From assembly GCA_033002965.1 (NCBI GenBank), contig JAURVB010012950.1, forward strand, positions 124,001-188,000: DNA of 64,000 nt, read 5' to 3'. This stretch comes from Piper betle (Eukaryota; Streptophyta; Magnoliopsida; Piperales; Piperaceae). The translations under genes were made by a program, and so were the position numbers. The notes under the pieces were generated by a model. The model was not told the DNA's origin, searched no databases, and was given only the letters and a program-made list of their open reading frames with translations. Positions 1-13,199 of the stretch are shown piece by piece (position 1 is the first letter of the stretch; every line of letters starts with the position of its first letter).

Positions 1-64
1 AAGAGCTATTGGAGTAGGGCTTCATCAGACTGAGTGTCTCACCTTGGGGCAATCAGTCCTCTTC

Positions 65-930
65 TGTAAGGACCCGCCCGTTCCGAGCCACGAGCCAAGT
101 GTTAGTATATGAAGCTAAGTGTCTCATAAATTAAATTTTCTATTAATTGTCAAGACACTAAAAAAAGCCATAACATAAAATATACTATAATAAATGCTCG
201 GAATAATCAAAGCCCATGAATTGAACCAAAATCGCACTGCCATGCAAACAATCTAGAAAAAACATAATAGTCCAATAACAGAGTCGTCCATCTATCCTAA
301 CTATATCCATGCTCATACCTACTGAGGTAATTCCACATTAGTGATAAAACCATTGAGCCATATAATTAAATGAAACAAGTCAATATAATCTCTATTATCA
401 TTCCTCAAGACTTTTGTAGTTATGAGCCTATGCTGAGCTCCAATTATGTCGGGAGGGGTGGCCACCCCATCTAGCTACAATCCCATGCATACGCACACAC
501 ACTACGTGGCCCACAACCTGTAGTTACCAGTATTTGCCATTGACCCACCCTCTTAGTTTCACAAGTGCATAATGAGTCGTCTTGTGCCACTGCACCCTAT
601 CACCCCTTTGGGCATGGGGGCAAGTATTTAATCTTTCAAGGGGTGTTGCCCTGTGTCGAATTAAGTCAATTCATTGACCCCACTTGCACTCGGCGCATGG
701 TGGTCGGATATGAACTCAAGTCGACCAAGACTCCCACATAGTTATTTTTTTATAAGGGTGTGGCCCCGTGTTGGATTGAGCTAATTCCTTAATTGTAGTT
801 GTACTCGGTGCATGGTGGTCGAATCTGGGCTCAAGCCGACCAGGGCTGCCAAAAAGGGAAAATAGGACATTTCAAATAATTATACAAACCAGGATAGTTT
901 GCAAGTGAACTCATAACTGCGACCAATGAT
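65..930. repeat. LTR-B family fragment
   Basis: The stretch beginning TGTAAGGACCCGCCC matches the block that starts at 42285 over several hundred bases: shared wording around 'cgagccaagtgtta', 'gtgtctcataaatta', 'tcacaagtgcataat' and the paired 'gcgcatggtggtcg' units near 690 and 800. Both copies carry the same internal direct duplication of roughly 120 bp. It is long-terminal-repeat-like (TG start) but has no coding neighbour that fixes its orientation, and its far end is not defined. Positions 1-64 show nothing I can assign. Confidence 0.5.
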
Positions 931-1939
931 CCTAATCTGAGCGAGAACATAAAATTATACATAAGTATAATTTTATTCGAGTAGAAATGCATGCAACTAA
1001 ATGACTTAATATATCCTTGTTAACCCTTAATAACATAAAGCATATAGCATTCAACAATATTAAACATTAAGTTCTCAACCTTTACAACAATCCTAGCTAG
1101 GTTATTAATCATTTATGTGACCTAATCACTTAAGTCATACTTTACAGTTTTAAATTAATTATTTAAACCACAATTTATACTTAACCAATGATAAATAATT
1201 ATTAACTTATAACCAAGTATTTAATTGCCATTATTAGTATATTTTCCTTTGAGACGATAATCACTTAACCAACGATCTCAATAATTTAGCTTGTGATTTT
1301 AATCTTTAATTACAATCATTATTAATACCAACTTAGGGAGTACTAGATATGTAATTCATTAAATAAAAGCTTGGGTATACCTATAATAATTTTCTAAATT
1401 TTTTTATAAATTCTAAATATTTAACCAGAAGTTAATTAAGTCATTCTATTAAATTATTTGTATTATCCTAATTAAATGATAATACTAATTTAAATTATTT
1501 TAAATTGTTCAACTCAATAAAGACTCGAACTTTTCCCTAAACTATTTAGGTTCAACGCTTGTGATCAGCGCACTATTATAGTTTAATAGCCTATTTTTCT
1601 ACTTTACTTACTCGTTATTAAAATAATCAACTTTATCTATCTGATATTAAATTTAATATGGTAAAGGTGAAATCTTTATTTCATTAATCACTTATAACCA
1701 TCCGATTTAAATTAATAACTTATAATACACCGATTAATTATCAACAGTTTATCATTACCGTAATTTTATTACTCATGGCGATTTCTAACAATAATTAATT
1801 ATCTTAGAACACATAACCCATAATCATTAAAATAATAAAATTAACACAAGTTATGTTATAATGCTTTCCATTTGGTTGTTTAGTTATTTAGGTAGATATA
1901 AGCTTTGCCATTTCTAATTCCACGTCAAGCCTTTGAATT
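931..1939. other. AT-rich intergenic, no gene
   Basis: Long runs of A/T with short ATTA/TAAT words and no open frame of interest. It is probably decayed LTR sequence continuing from the left, but I find no motif, terminus or duplication to anchor it. Confidence 0.4.
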
Positions 1940-2760
1940 TTTTTAAGGATTTATTATGAGTTATTATTATTCTTGACTCGAGCCGGTCGAGTCAAGTTTT
2001 ATTTACGAGTTTACCCCCAGAGTGTTTCTTCTTCCCTGCCGACACTTCTCTTCTCCAAACCTCATCCGCCCACCATACAAGTTGTCGCCGCCCAGCCCCA
2101 CCGTGCCGTCGCAGTGTCTCCCCAACCAACCCTGGCCGCCTTCCAGCCGCAGCGACACTAGCATCACCACACCTAGCGACGTGCTGGCCATGTCGATTCA
2201 TCCACCAGCAAGCATTGCCGAGCCGATCGGGTGGTCACCTTAACACCCTCGACCCTCTAGCGGCCTTCCTCGACCAGATCGAAACCCATCGTTGCCCAAG
2301 AAGGCTGGATTTCTTCACCCATCACCGTCGCCTCTATTTTTGCCATTTGCTACCCCATACGGGCATCCTTACATGCGAGATTGGCCATACACTGATTGAC
2401 GAAGAGAGTAGGATCATCCTCCGACATCGGAACGACCGATGCCATTGATTTTCGGTGAGGAGGTCGCCAACGTGGACTGTGCTAGCTGCAGGACTAGGTT
2501 TTCTGGGCTTGAAATTCTGCTGTGTGTGAGGAATAGGATGCAGCACCGGATTGCATAGGAAAGCCACTGCCTTGTCATGCTCTTGAACTGAGACCCACCA
2601 ACCAGAGCAACTCTATCAACCCATCGGAGCAAGGGATAGGGCGAGCTAACCCTTTGACCAAACACCCAGAGGGGCCGTCGGGGAATGTGGGGATCCCTGG
2701 CAACGCTTCCCCTCCTATTTTCCATCTTGCTGAACTTACGAACTCGTCGTCCATGGATGA
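1940..2760 (+). repeat. LTR-A GC-rich segment, old copy
   Basis: Starts with the mirrored TTGACTCGAG/CTCGAGTCAA-type motif (1973-2000), then 'tttacgagtttaccccc', then a C/G-rich block containing 'cccaaccaaccctggccgcc'. This order and wording parallel positions 47646-47860 in the young gag-only element, on the same strand. Many CpG positions of the young copy are TpG or CpA here, as expected of old methylated DNA. The small proline-rich frames inside are composition artefacts. Confidence 0.5.
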
Positions 2761-2899
2761 ATCTTAGTCGTGTAATTTAGTTTGGTTTTCTTGTTGATTT
2801 AAAACCTTAAGTTCCCATGATTATTAAAACTTATTATCAATTAAGATTAATGTAATTTTGATAACAATTTATATCATTAAAATCAACTACTATTAAAAT

Positions 2900-3472
2900 A
2901 GATTATGATATCCACCAACAAACAACAAAAGAAATGAACAGTGATGTCTAAACATGAACTCTACATGCTTGCACATGGAAGAAAGAAAAGAAAAGAAGAT
3001 AGGGAAGGTACCAAAACAAGAAGGATGCTCACTCTAGCAAGGAAGAGGAGAAGAGATTTGGAACCGGGTATGGTGAAGAAGTAGCGACGGCTAGGGTATG
3101 GGAAAACACCCTAACACAAGAATTTAACCGGGTAGACATGCTACCCAACTCCCTTAAAATATCCCACTCTCAGTAAAAAAATTCTCCAACGTTCTATCCT
3201 TCCCCAACTGACTTAAACATTTTTAAACAACGTAATCAGTCATAATTATATCATTCATTGTACGGATATGCTAAAGGTCATAATTAATTAATTTATAATA
3301 TTGATTTTTTTCAAGAATTAATTTAATTAATAATATTTATGGTTCGTTCTTAAGATTTACAAAACCCTAGATAAAATTGTCTAATTATAATAATAATAAT
3401 AATAATAATAATTATTATTATTATTATTATTATTATTATTGTTGTTGTTGTTGTTGTTTTTGGGGTTTTACA
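2900..3472 (-). repeat. reverse-strand LTR edge
   Basis: The block ends on the right with GGGGTTTTACA at 3462-3472, the reverse complement of the TGTAAAACCCC start seen on other LTR-A copies. No matching left edge or target duplication was found. It contains a purine-rich stretch (2980-3060) and a trinucleotide microsatellite. Confidence 0.35.
3392..3456. repeat. (AAT)n/(ATT)n/(GTT)n microsatellite
   Basis: Consecutive trinucleotide runs: ATA/ATA units, switching to ATT units, then GTT units. The AAT to ATT switch makes the tract self-complementary. It lies just inside the LTR edge ending at 3472. Confidence 0.85.
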
Positions 3473-5890
3473 TACTTAACTTTGAACAAAGACCACATGT
3501 CACAACATTCAAAGCAGAGTTGGGTCAACGATTGAAGACAAAATATAACTACGACAACATCAGCCCGGCAGAGGAAAGTTAGGTGCACTTAAATAATTTT
3601 GAAGAGATGATACAGGATTGACTTCACTAGCCATCTAGCCATCTTGACACATGATGGCCTTGACTTGACATCCATGGGTCAGACGAGTATTGCAAGATAG
3701 TGTTAGTTACAGTCTTAGAGGGATCATATGAGATAGTATAAGTGTGTTTTTTAAGGATGTACATGGACAGAGTTTGAGAACAGGGCAGTGTGACCTCCAG
3801 ATGAGATGGCCACATTGGTCAGATTGTTAAGTCGTTATGACAGCAGATGTATGAGTTAAAGCCCGGGCATACAGATCATGCAAATGGTCAGACATGTAGT
3901 GTGGCCTCAGCCAACGAGAGGAGTTCTACTTGTATTGGAATTTTGGTATATATGATGGGTTTAGTGAGGGAGCGTCCATAGGGAAACATTGTTTTCGTTG
4001 TGTTTCACTAGCACGATTAGGTTCTTACCTTGAGTCATAGGATTTAGCCTTTGCCTTGAGTATAGGAGGTACCTTCATAGTACTATTTAGGATTTACACT
4101 GCAGGTAGGTCAATAGCAGACTAGTCTAGAGGAGACAACTTCACCCCAGCATGGGACTGATGTAGATAAGGACTTCAGTTAGACCATACCACATTGACCA
4201 GATAGAGGGATACTAGTGTATGCTCATCTTAACCTACAGCTTTGCTTGAGAGTCTACCACAACGGTGGTAGTCATGTGAGTCAAGATTAGTGCTACAAAT
4301 CGGTACGAGATAGTAGGTCACACACCACTGAAGAACAGACAAGACACTGTCAAACCTCAATACTGAGTCCCCATATCCCCGAGGAGAGATAGTGGTTCTT
4401 TGGGTCATTTGAACCCCATCAATTTGGAAGTGCTTGACTAATACTGTATCAAGAAACACATGCCTACTGTTAATTGATTGAACTAGAGTCACTTAGGAGC
4501 TGTTTGTTAGACTAGTCATTGATTGGCTATTCCATAGCTAGCAGAGTCCAATCATGATGATCTTAGAGACATGTCCATAGACTTACCCATATTTTTGAGC
4601 CACCTAATATCCTATACATAGTTTTCCATTTACCCGTATGACTCATACGGAGATACGCACACCACCACAGATAGAGTGATATACATACCTAGGAAGATTT
4701 TCTCATATTAGTGTCCTCTTCCAGGAGACCTTATATTAGACCATGTGAGGATGTGACACATACTAGTTGGGGTTCTAGAACAGTGTGACTAGTTTTTTAC
4801 GAGAGATCCAATCTCTTTCCATGTGACCAAAGATGCTAGGCAGCATTGAGCCTTCAGATGAGTATTTTACACTTACCCTTCTTGATATATCGGTCCTACT
4901 ATATTTTTTTAGACGGTTCAGATGAGCGGACATTGACCAGTGCAGTGCAGGTGCCACAGACCAAATGCAGGCTCCACGGTTCTATGAAGAGTATGTTTTT
5001 ATACTCCTTGAGACACGCTGTACATGTACAAGTGTTATCGCCTTCATTCCATCACAAAGAGCTCCCATTAGCAGTAGTTAGTGGTTATATAGATTATTAT
5101 GAGAGACATAGCATGCAGTAGAGTCATAGCCACTCTCCTTTTCTATTATGGAATAGAGTGAGATACTTGACTTGGGACCGAGTTGGCTAGGACCCAGTGA
5201 GCTATCTAGTTCCTCTTATCGGGATACTTGAGTGTTTGACCTAGACTGGCAAGCATGAACAATACAACCCATTAGTATGTACCCTTACTTGGTACTAGAG
5301 TCCATCATATGCTAGCAAGACTTGCAGGACACCTAGTATATCCATAAGAGCCAGAGCAAAGTGCCTTGAAGGTACCCATTGTGACCTATCACATTGATGA
5401 GGATCAGGGAGACATGGGTAGATGTTAGGCGGCATACCTCGCACCTAGATAACTTTCTTGATTTAGCTCAGACTAGTACCCTGCAGTACTTTAGAGTACC
5501 TACTGCCACCCAGTATATCCTTAGGTGAACCTAGGTTTTTCCTGCCAAGGTAATTGAATTCCAGTCCAAATAGTTTGCAATAGCCCTAGGAGCTTGCCCA
5601 ACGAGACGATTCAAGCATGTATGGTTAGTTCAGTCGGATGATTTCAGCATGTATGACATGTTTCACCAGATGATTCAATCACATTTAGTCCATCCAACCA
5701 AATTATTAAGGAGCTAGCGAGCTTTGTCAGATTTCAGAGTTTCAACTTCATGTTGGTCTATTTGGGCCGTGTGTAGCTAGCTTTCAAAGGAGAACTACTA
5801 GTTTGGCCAACGAGATGACATCTTCAGTTGAAGCCTCTGATCGCAGTTTACCTGAGAAATTTCGAGTATGGAATTTTTATGAGGAGAGGT
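3473..5890 (+). pseudogene. degenerate gag-like retroelement interior (copy A)
   Basis: This interior is homologous along most of its length to 26660-28938 (same wording at 3495/26680, 4240/27290, 4500/27540, 5300/28310), and both run into the same purine-rich tract and LTR start. Translation is broken by many stops. Short stretches look gag-like, including a Cys-Phe-Arg-Cys remnant near 3990-4010 that could be half of a CCHC zinc knuckle. I see no protease, reverse transcriptase or integrase motif. The tail has a damaged AAATTTCG...GAAATTT inverted motif followed by a purine tract (5880-5889) directly before the LTR, as in the intact element at 52201-52236. Its left LTR is missing or replaced by the block ending at 3472. 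Confidence 0.5.
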
Positions 5891-7235
5891 TGTAAAACTG
5901 CATCAGTATCGAGTCGGTTCGAGTGAGCTTGAGCCAGACAAATTTTTAGAATGAGTATGGGGTTCAGATGGCGAAATGCGCATGTTGTGGAGGCTAAGTA
6001 TACACAACATGCATATGATGGTTTTAGTTATGATACTATATATAATGAGTTATCAGTGTATACGTGAGGTATACATATGATTTTTATTAGTTAGCCAGGA
6101 TTTTAGGCTTAGATGTAGGTCGTTTCAATGTTTAGAACACGTTTGGGATTTTTTAGGTATTTCATTTGCATGTAGTATAGGAATTTTAGATCACTCGATT
6201 GTACCCCTATGGGCCCATCTTGATTCAATTAAGGGTTTGAGGCCCATTCACCCTTCTTGCCTCAATCCTTGCCTATAGAGTCATATTCAGAACTTGAGTC
6301 AGTTTCGACTTTGGACGGTCTCAAATCCGAGCTTTCCATCCATAGGTATATTCTATATACCCTTAGGTGGGTCCCACTAGACCACGAATTATTGGGTGTT
6401 TAGATTGTGCCATGTGGCAAGATCTAAGCCATCCACGTCAGCCCTCGCTTCACCATGTTATATTTCTAGAGATTTTCAAGATTTCAAAATTTACACCCCT
6501 TAGCGCCGCCAACACTTCGACTTGCAGCCAGCAAATCTCCACCTTGCCCTCAGCCACCGGATTGGTACGACGGTGACCACCTCGTGGCCGGCTATCAGTT
6601 CCTACCCATGATCACCATCGGTGCCACCGGCTACGATGTTTTTGGGGTCAATTTTCACCGCCGCCGCCACCCATTCAGGTCATTTAGCTGTATTTTCTAC
6701 GCCTATTTCATATAACTTCAAGGATGAGATCCTTTGTTTGTTTTCGAACATTAGCTTTAGAAATTTATGATAAAAGCCTATTCTCTAAGCCTACTATATA
6801 AGTACGTACATTTTTACAGATTTCACGAATAAGAGAATGAGTGGTACAGAGATATGTATGGACAACACTAGTACTCCTTCAAACCCTAAGGTAGTGCGGT
6901 GTATGAGGGTACTGCGTAATGCAGCGCATTTCCTCGAGTAACGTGGTGGGTGATATGGAAGGTATGAGGGTGTAAGCATTGTATGCATACATGAATATGA
7001 TTATGAGCCATGCATGTGAGCCGGCAATTGCTTAAGTATGTTTGCTTACCGCTAAGTGTGAGACAATCTTAAAGTTTTATAAGTTTTAACAATGTCTTCT
7101 ATTCTCATGACACCAAGAATGTTGTTTCGATCTATTTATCAATTGAGTCATACTGATTGACAACTTTGAACATGACTCGACTCGATCGCAAAATTTTTTA
7201 TTCGGTTCTTAGGTGAACTAAATCAGGGTGTTATA
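5891..7235 (+). repeat. 3' LTR of copy A, internally deleted
   Basis: Begins TGTAAAAC after a purine tract and ends GGTGTTATA at 7235 (TTACA decayed). It shares the family landmarks in order: 'gagcatgttatg..ggctaagtata', 'gtgggtcccactagaccac', a GC-rich block near 6500-6690, 'ctatataagtacgtac', 'atgcagcgcatttcc', and the 'aggtgaac' end. At 1.35 kb it is under half the length of full LTRs in the window, so most of the AT-rich middle is missing. Confidence 0.65.
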
Positions 7236-7553
7236 AAACCAACATATGATCATATTGGATGGTGGGCTGTACAAAGAAAGAGAAAGTCCTAGAACAGATT
7301 TCTGAAGACAAAATTTGTTAAAGAAAAAAGGGTAAAATATAAGAAACCTAAAAGCTTAAAAAAGAAATTTCGAGGGCAAAGTTTCCTAAATGTTGGTGGA
7401 CTGGAACAACCCATAAAATGATTCACATCTAACACATCTTAAGATAAGATCCATTATATAAGTGAGGATTTGCTTATAAATCTATACGTTGATTAATCAC
7501 TTTTGAAAAAATAATGAGGCCTATCAGTTTACACTTTGGGTTGGGTCGTTACA
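7236..7553 (+). mobile_element. TRIM remnant with 3' LTR
   Basis: The segment 7402-7553 (152 bp, TGGAACAACCC...GGGTCGTTACA) matches the LTRs of the intact TRIM at 38937-39404 in size and wording ('gttgattaatcacttttgaa', 'ttgggttgggtcgttaca'). The sequence before it (7236-7401) resembles a TRIM interior. The 5' LTR is missing; the remnant abuts the end of the LTR-A copy at 7235. Confidence 0.6.
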
Positions 7554-7953
7554 GTAACTAAGAGGGATGACATTAAAGAAATGTAAATAAACACTCTAAG
7601 TGTGCAACAGTGGTGTTATTCATCCATGTTGATCCATATTCTTGCTTCTTAGGTTTTGAGTTGTTATTACATAGCTTATTACTTAACCATATCATGGTTA
7701 TAATGTGTAAGGTGGGTCATCAAATTTTCGATCTTCCTCTCAAGCCATCTGATATGTCTTCCCACGTTGGCCATCACGAAGAGCACATACCTACACATGT
7801 ATAAGAAAACATGTTAGTAATCAAAACATCACTATGTTTATAGTTAACATAGGAAATATATCATATGATGAATGGATATCCTAACATCCAAGGGACTTAT
7901 CTGAAAATTAAATAATTTCTGCACAAGGCTATAATCATAATCATAAGAGAGGC
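7554..7953. other. no gene seen
   Basis: AT-rich stretch between the TRIM remnant and the next LTR. It contains no recognisable protein, RNA or repeat boundary. Confidence 0.4.
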
Positions 7954-8235
7954 TATAACAACCCAAATTTGGCTCACTCGCTAACTAAATAGGAATGTTT
8001 TGGGTCACTCGATTAACTTGGCTAACCTAAACCTAACCTGAATGGATCTACTCTTAATGTCTTAAAATGGAAAAAAATATCGTTATGCTGCATGAGGTGC
8101 AGGAACCCTAATAGGATACTACATGAATGAACACACAATTGACACTCAAGAACAATCACAAGAAAATCGATAAAATTTCTATAATAAAAAGAACAGAGTG
8201 TCCCCTAAATTAGAAATAAGTGGCAAAATAGTCAA

Positions 8236-8277
<42 letters not shown>

Positions 8278-11038
8278 TCACACACATCACAACATACACA
8301 ATTGATCATTTCATAACATACTATAATGATATCAAAAAATCCTTTTACATCAACTAGGTCTTGACCCACCTGTTTATCATATCATTCAAAATTATCATAT
8401 TCATCTATCACAATGATCACAACATTCTCAATAAAGTTATTTTATTACCATACAACATGTCACTTTATAATACATCATAAACAAAATCATATATTATATC
8501 AAACACATATTGCATTAGGTTTCTATGTTCACATAGTGGTCACTACCCGTCCATCGAGGCTAACATATCAGACTCCTAATCATCACCAAGATATATAATA
8601 AAACCATCAGTAACGATTGTTATTGGTCAAAAAATAACAATAACAAAATGGCAAATGTGAGCTGACTCTCATTTTGAAGAAAACTATATCCATCTTCTAT
8701 TGAACTCTCATAAGGACATCTAATGGGGAGCCCTTGGGCCACAGACCTAACAGCATCCTGAGATAATTGGTGTGCTGATCTCTCGGCATTTTCTTGTTTT
8801 CTTTTATGTTCGTCGGGACTAGCAGTATATCCTAAGCCCTCTCATTTCTACCATATTTCTTCTGGCTCTATGAACGAAGACCGAGTACTCTCAAGCAGTT
8901 GCCTTCATTACCTTTTTAACCACATGTCTAGACATGCATTATACTAAATAGTGCTGATAAACATCTACGTTTCTCCGCGTGTTAGAAAACTCAAAATGCT
9001 GAGTTGTCAGGATCCCTTAGTAATGAAACAACCGTCTCACTAATCTAGAGCCCGCCGTGACTAGCACGTGCACCCGTTCATGATACATGTGAGTTGGTTT
9101 CGCCATCTTTCGTCTCACTAAAAATTTGATACAAAATTATATAGAGGCATGGTAAATGATCTAATATTAAGGCTCAAAGGCAACTCGAAGGTTATTAATT
9201 TGGAAAATGATTTGATTAAATGGCTTGAGTTAAATGGGGTCTAATAAAATGCTACTTAACTTGTCCTATAATTAGTAAATAAATCATGATAGAATAAGCA
9301 ATAAACCAGGGGCGAGTCCTAAGCAGACCTTATAGGAAGACTAGCGCCTACTCCGCACCTACACAAACAAAGTTACATACTAGTGCCTATGCTAACTATA
9401 TGATATATGTATGGCATGGATGCATACAAATCATTACATAATTACAAATACTATAATTACTAACATTAATATCAAACAATCAACAATTAATTAAATTAAC
9501 AATTACAATTTCAAATCGTCTTGTCATTACCTTTAACTAGGTGGCTACATCACAATTTCTAAACTTATTATCATTTCACGTCAATCTTCATTAAATTATA
9601 TTAGTAACCATAATGATGATTCATTATTTTAGTAATCCTACATATGATATTTTACCTTAATTAAGCTTACAAATCCTAATTATGCTATTCCACATCTAAT
9701 TCTATTATGAATTAACTTCTTAATCACTAATAATCAACTGGTACAGTTATAATACTAATACACAATTATCACAATTTCTAACATCCTCTATATCATAATT
9801 AATTTCATAATCAATTAATTCAAATTGTCAGTAATCATTATCAATTCTTAATTACATGAAAATTGTATTAATCAACATATAATTATCACAAATTTCAAGA
9901 TTAACACATGAACAAAAATATTAAAATTCCTAAAATTATGAATGATATGCATAATGATTAAAATAAATTAAAAATCTAAAATTTGAGAAGCAATAACAGT
10001 CTCATCATGATTCAGCATGAAATTGGCGTTGACAGTAGCAACGGCTGTGGCTACCGATGGTGTTGGGGGATGGCAGTGGTTGCTGCACTGTGAGGAGGTG
10101 GGTCTAGCGCTAGGTGGTCTGGCTGGGGCGATTGGTCGGAATCACGGGCAGTGGCGTAAAATGCAATGGAGGCGGCGACTCCAACAAAACTGGCTAGGGT
10201 TGGAGGCTCTACCCTTGCTTAATAGAAGGGAGACGGGAGGTTGGTGAGGAGATGCTGGAATGGCAATGGCACACTGACCGTAGCGGTGAACATGGTTCAA
10301 AGGGAAGACTGTAGGGAAGGGGACATTGGGTGACGTGTTGGTCGAGTAAGGGAGGTTGAGGGTAGATACAGCGATGACGAGGTGGTGCTAGAGGCGGCCG
10401 GTGGGAAGCAAGAAAAGGTAGGGGTGGTGCATCAGAGTAAGGAGAAACAATATACGTGGAGGAGAGTGGAAGGTGGAGATGGAGGAGGGAGGACAAGCCA
10501 ATGATGGTGTTGTGGCCGGTGGTGAGGTCACTGGCAGTGAGGGTGGGAGGAAAGGGGCAAGGTGTCAGTGGGGGTTTTGGAAAGAAAAATAGAGTCGGTC
10601 TTCAAGGCATAATTAAAACTTGACTCACTCCAAACTCTAGTCATTAATACAAAATAAATCCAAAAAATATAAAATAAAATAAAATAAATGACCATAAAAT
10701 AAAATAACCGGGTTCTAACTTTATTGACATGTTCTAAGCCTAGCAACCCACCCAAAATAATAAATAACACATCCTAACGCGATAAATGAGCTAAATCTAA
10801 TTCTATAGACCACAAAAAATAAAATAAAAGAAAATAAGGTGTACTCTCGTCTACTCTGAGAGCTCATTTTACTACTGCCTTACTAATGTTATCATTATAT
10901 ACTTGGGTACACATAACCCTCATGGCTCATAACACACGACTGGACTCAGTTTAGCATGCCTGTTTTGAAACTGACTTGACTAAAAGAAAAGGTCAAACTG
11001 ACATATAAAACCCGTGCTATCCACCCTAGGGTTTTACT
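7954..11038 (-). repeat. LTR-A copy, reverse strand, about 3.1 kb
   Basis: The left edge (TATAACAACCC, 7954) is the reverse complement of the family's GGGTGTTACA end, with TG decayed to TA. The right edge (CCCTAGGGTTTTACT, to 11038) is the family's inverted-repeat start. Landmarks run in reverse order: the 'agtggtcactacccg' block near 8535, 'cgaaggttatt' near 9187, a GC-rich block 10020-10600, the decayed GACTCGAGTC module 10610-10650, then 'caacccaccc' and 'taacgcg' matching the region 47500-47535 read backwards. Flanking 5-mers (GAGGC, GTCAG) do not match, so the target duplication is lost or an edge is misplaced. Confidence 0.65.
8245..8276. repeat. (TA)n microsatellite
   Basis: An uninterrupted alternating TA run inside the reverse-strand LTR. 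Confidence 0.85.
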
Positions 11039-13199
11039 GTCAGTTTGGTTGTTACTGAATCTAGTTAGCATGGGTCCCGCCCTTCTTGTCATGGTTCGTA
11101 TATGGTATGGCTTAACTTGCCTAGCCTTAGCCTCCTTCGATGCTTGGTACACCTATTTGGATGCCGCATGCCCAACTTTTTAATGTTTAGTCCAATTTAA
11201 TTGTATATAGTTAGATGTTAGGACCGTGTCCCTAGTGTATCTTTTATGTGCTTGCCGTGTGTTTGATAACCTTTCGAACCATCCTAAACCCTTTTGGGAC
11301 CTATAGTGCAATTCCCAATGTGGGCCCAATTGTTTTTGTGTAAAAACCCTAATTTTTTGGGTTTTGAAATAACCAAACCTATATCTCTTTAGCTAACCAT
11401 ACCTCTTTAGATATGACACCCATACCTATGACATCAGCAAGCCAACTCATACTTCCTTATCCAACCCCATACTTATATGATATTACCAAGCCAACGCATA
11501 CCTCTTTTTCCAACTCAAACCTCTTTAGGTGTAGCACCCATACCTATGACATCACCAAACCAACCACCCTTTTTTTTATAAAATTCATCCCCTCTTACAT
11601 TTTTACCATTTCTCCTTCCCTCCTCACCTCCAACGACAATCTTCTACTCTCCTTGGCTTTCTTCTTCCTCCTTGGAGGTCCAAGCAACACCCCTCTACGT
11701 TATAGCATCTTAGGGTGATAAGCTTTGAGGTTGGATGCCTCAAAAGACCTCCCCTTGGTATTCATTCATAGCCTCAAGTTTGGGCTACCTCTATTGCTTG
11801 TTGTTTGATGCGTATTGCTTGTATTCTTCCATGAATTTATTTTTAGGGCATTTTTAACATGTACATCTGAATGCTAGGAGAATTTTGAGTACACATTTAT
11901 CTTATTTGGCCATGTAAATAAATAAATATGATTTTTAAAATGCATGTAGGTCACTTATATGCACCATTTCAATATAAAATTCATATCTTGGCATTCTGAT
12001 ATTCCTTTTGCACGATTCTTATTTTTTACACTCATAACATGTAGATATACACCTTTTTTGTTGAGTATTTTACCCGTCATGCCCTAGAATTTGCATGTCT
12101 AGTAAAAAGTAAGGAAACGTGGCAACTTGGATCGTTATAGTGATATAATCACTCCTTTCTCCAATTTTTACTCTCTGACTTGTAGGATATGTTGATCAAC
12201 ATCATGCCATATTTTTCATGGTATTTTTAGGATTTCTTGGTAAAATTTTAATCCTAGTATAACCACTTAATAATGATGAACATCACCCATAAGTACGCCT
12301 TGTATTTCCTATTTGTTTATGACTATGAGTATGTTCTGTGATTGTGTTATATTTTAAGCCACAAATTTTAAATTAATAAAATCTTGTAAATTTATATAAT
12401 ACTACACTAAGTGTCTACTTGAAATATGTAAATTTTGAAAATTGGTAAAAATCATCTATTTATGTTTTAGAGGTGTTTACACGGACACAATAAAGTTGTT
12501 GGGTGTACTTTTTCAATCTAGTTTGATTTCAGTGAAACATAGTTCACACCTTATCCTATGTCTCAATTGCACCTTGACCAATTTTAGGGCCATTTGGGTA
12601 GGTTCCAAATTTTCTTTGTGAATTTCAAATTTGTTAGGGTTTAGATAGCTCCAGAAATAGCCCATCTAGTGACCCAACTTGTAAAATCCACTTAGGCTCA
12701 TTTACAAAGTAAATTTAGCATAACTCTTACTTGGCTCAAGTTCTGTTGTTAGCTAACTAGGCCTACTAACTCAAGCTCATTTGGAGTTCTTTAGACCATG
12801 AACCAACAATTACAAAATTGGTGCGCAATCCATGAACATTGTTCCACCACCTTAGGGCGGAGCTTAATTGGCCTTATTTCCCCTTGATTGGCCCATGGGC
12901 CAGCTATGATGGAATTTACCTATGAAGCATGGAGTGTAAGGGACAACCCATCTGATTTCAGCCCATTTGGACATTTTTAGGCCCATCCAAAAAATCGTCT
13001 AGTAAGCTTATTCATAGAATTGAATAAAACCCATTAAGTTAACATGAAACCAAAACCTTAATTAAGTTAACTAATAAGATTTAACACTTCACTTAGAAAC
13101 TAATTAAGATAATTACATGATATTAAATGTTGAGTGCATGTGGATGTTTGCCTTGTTTTGCATGCTGATGTACCTTAATTCTTATTCAGTTCCATCTCT
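11039..13199. other. intergenic, no gene seen
   Basis: AT-rich DNA with a CT-rich part at 11400-11700 that repeats 'acacccatacctatgacatca' (11416-11440 and 11537-11558) about 120 bp apart. No long frame shows a recognisable protein. It may be the left part of the LTR fragment that ends at 14139, but I could not match it. Confidence 0.4.
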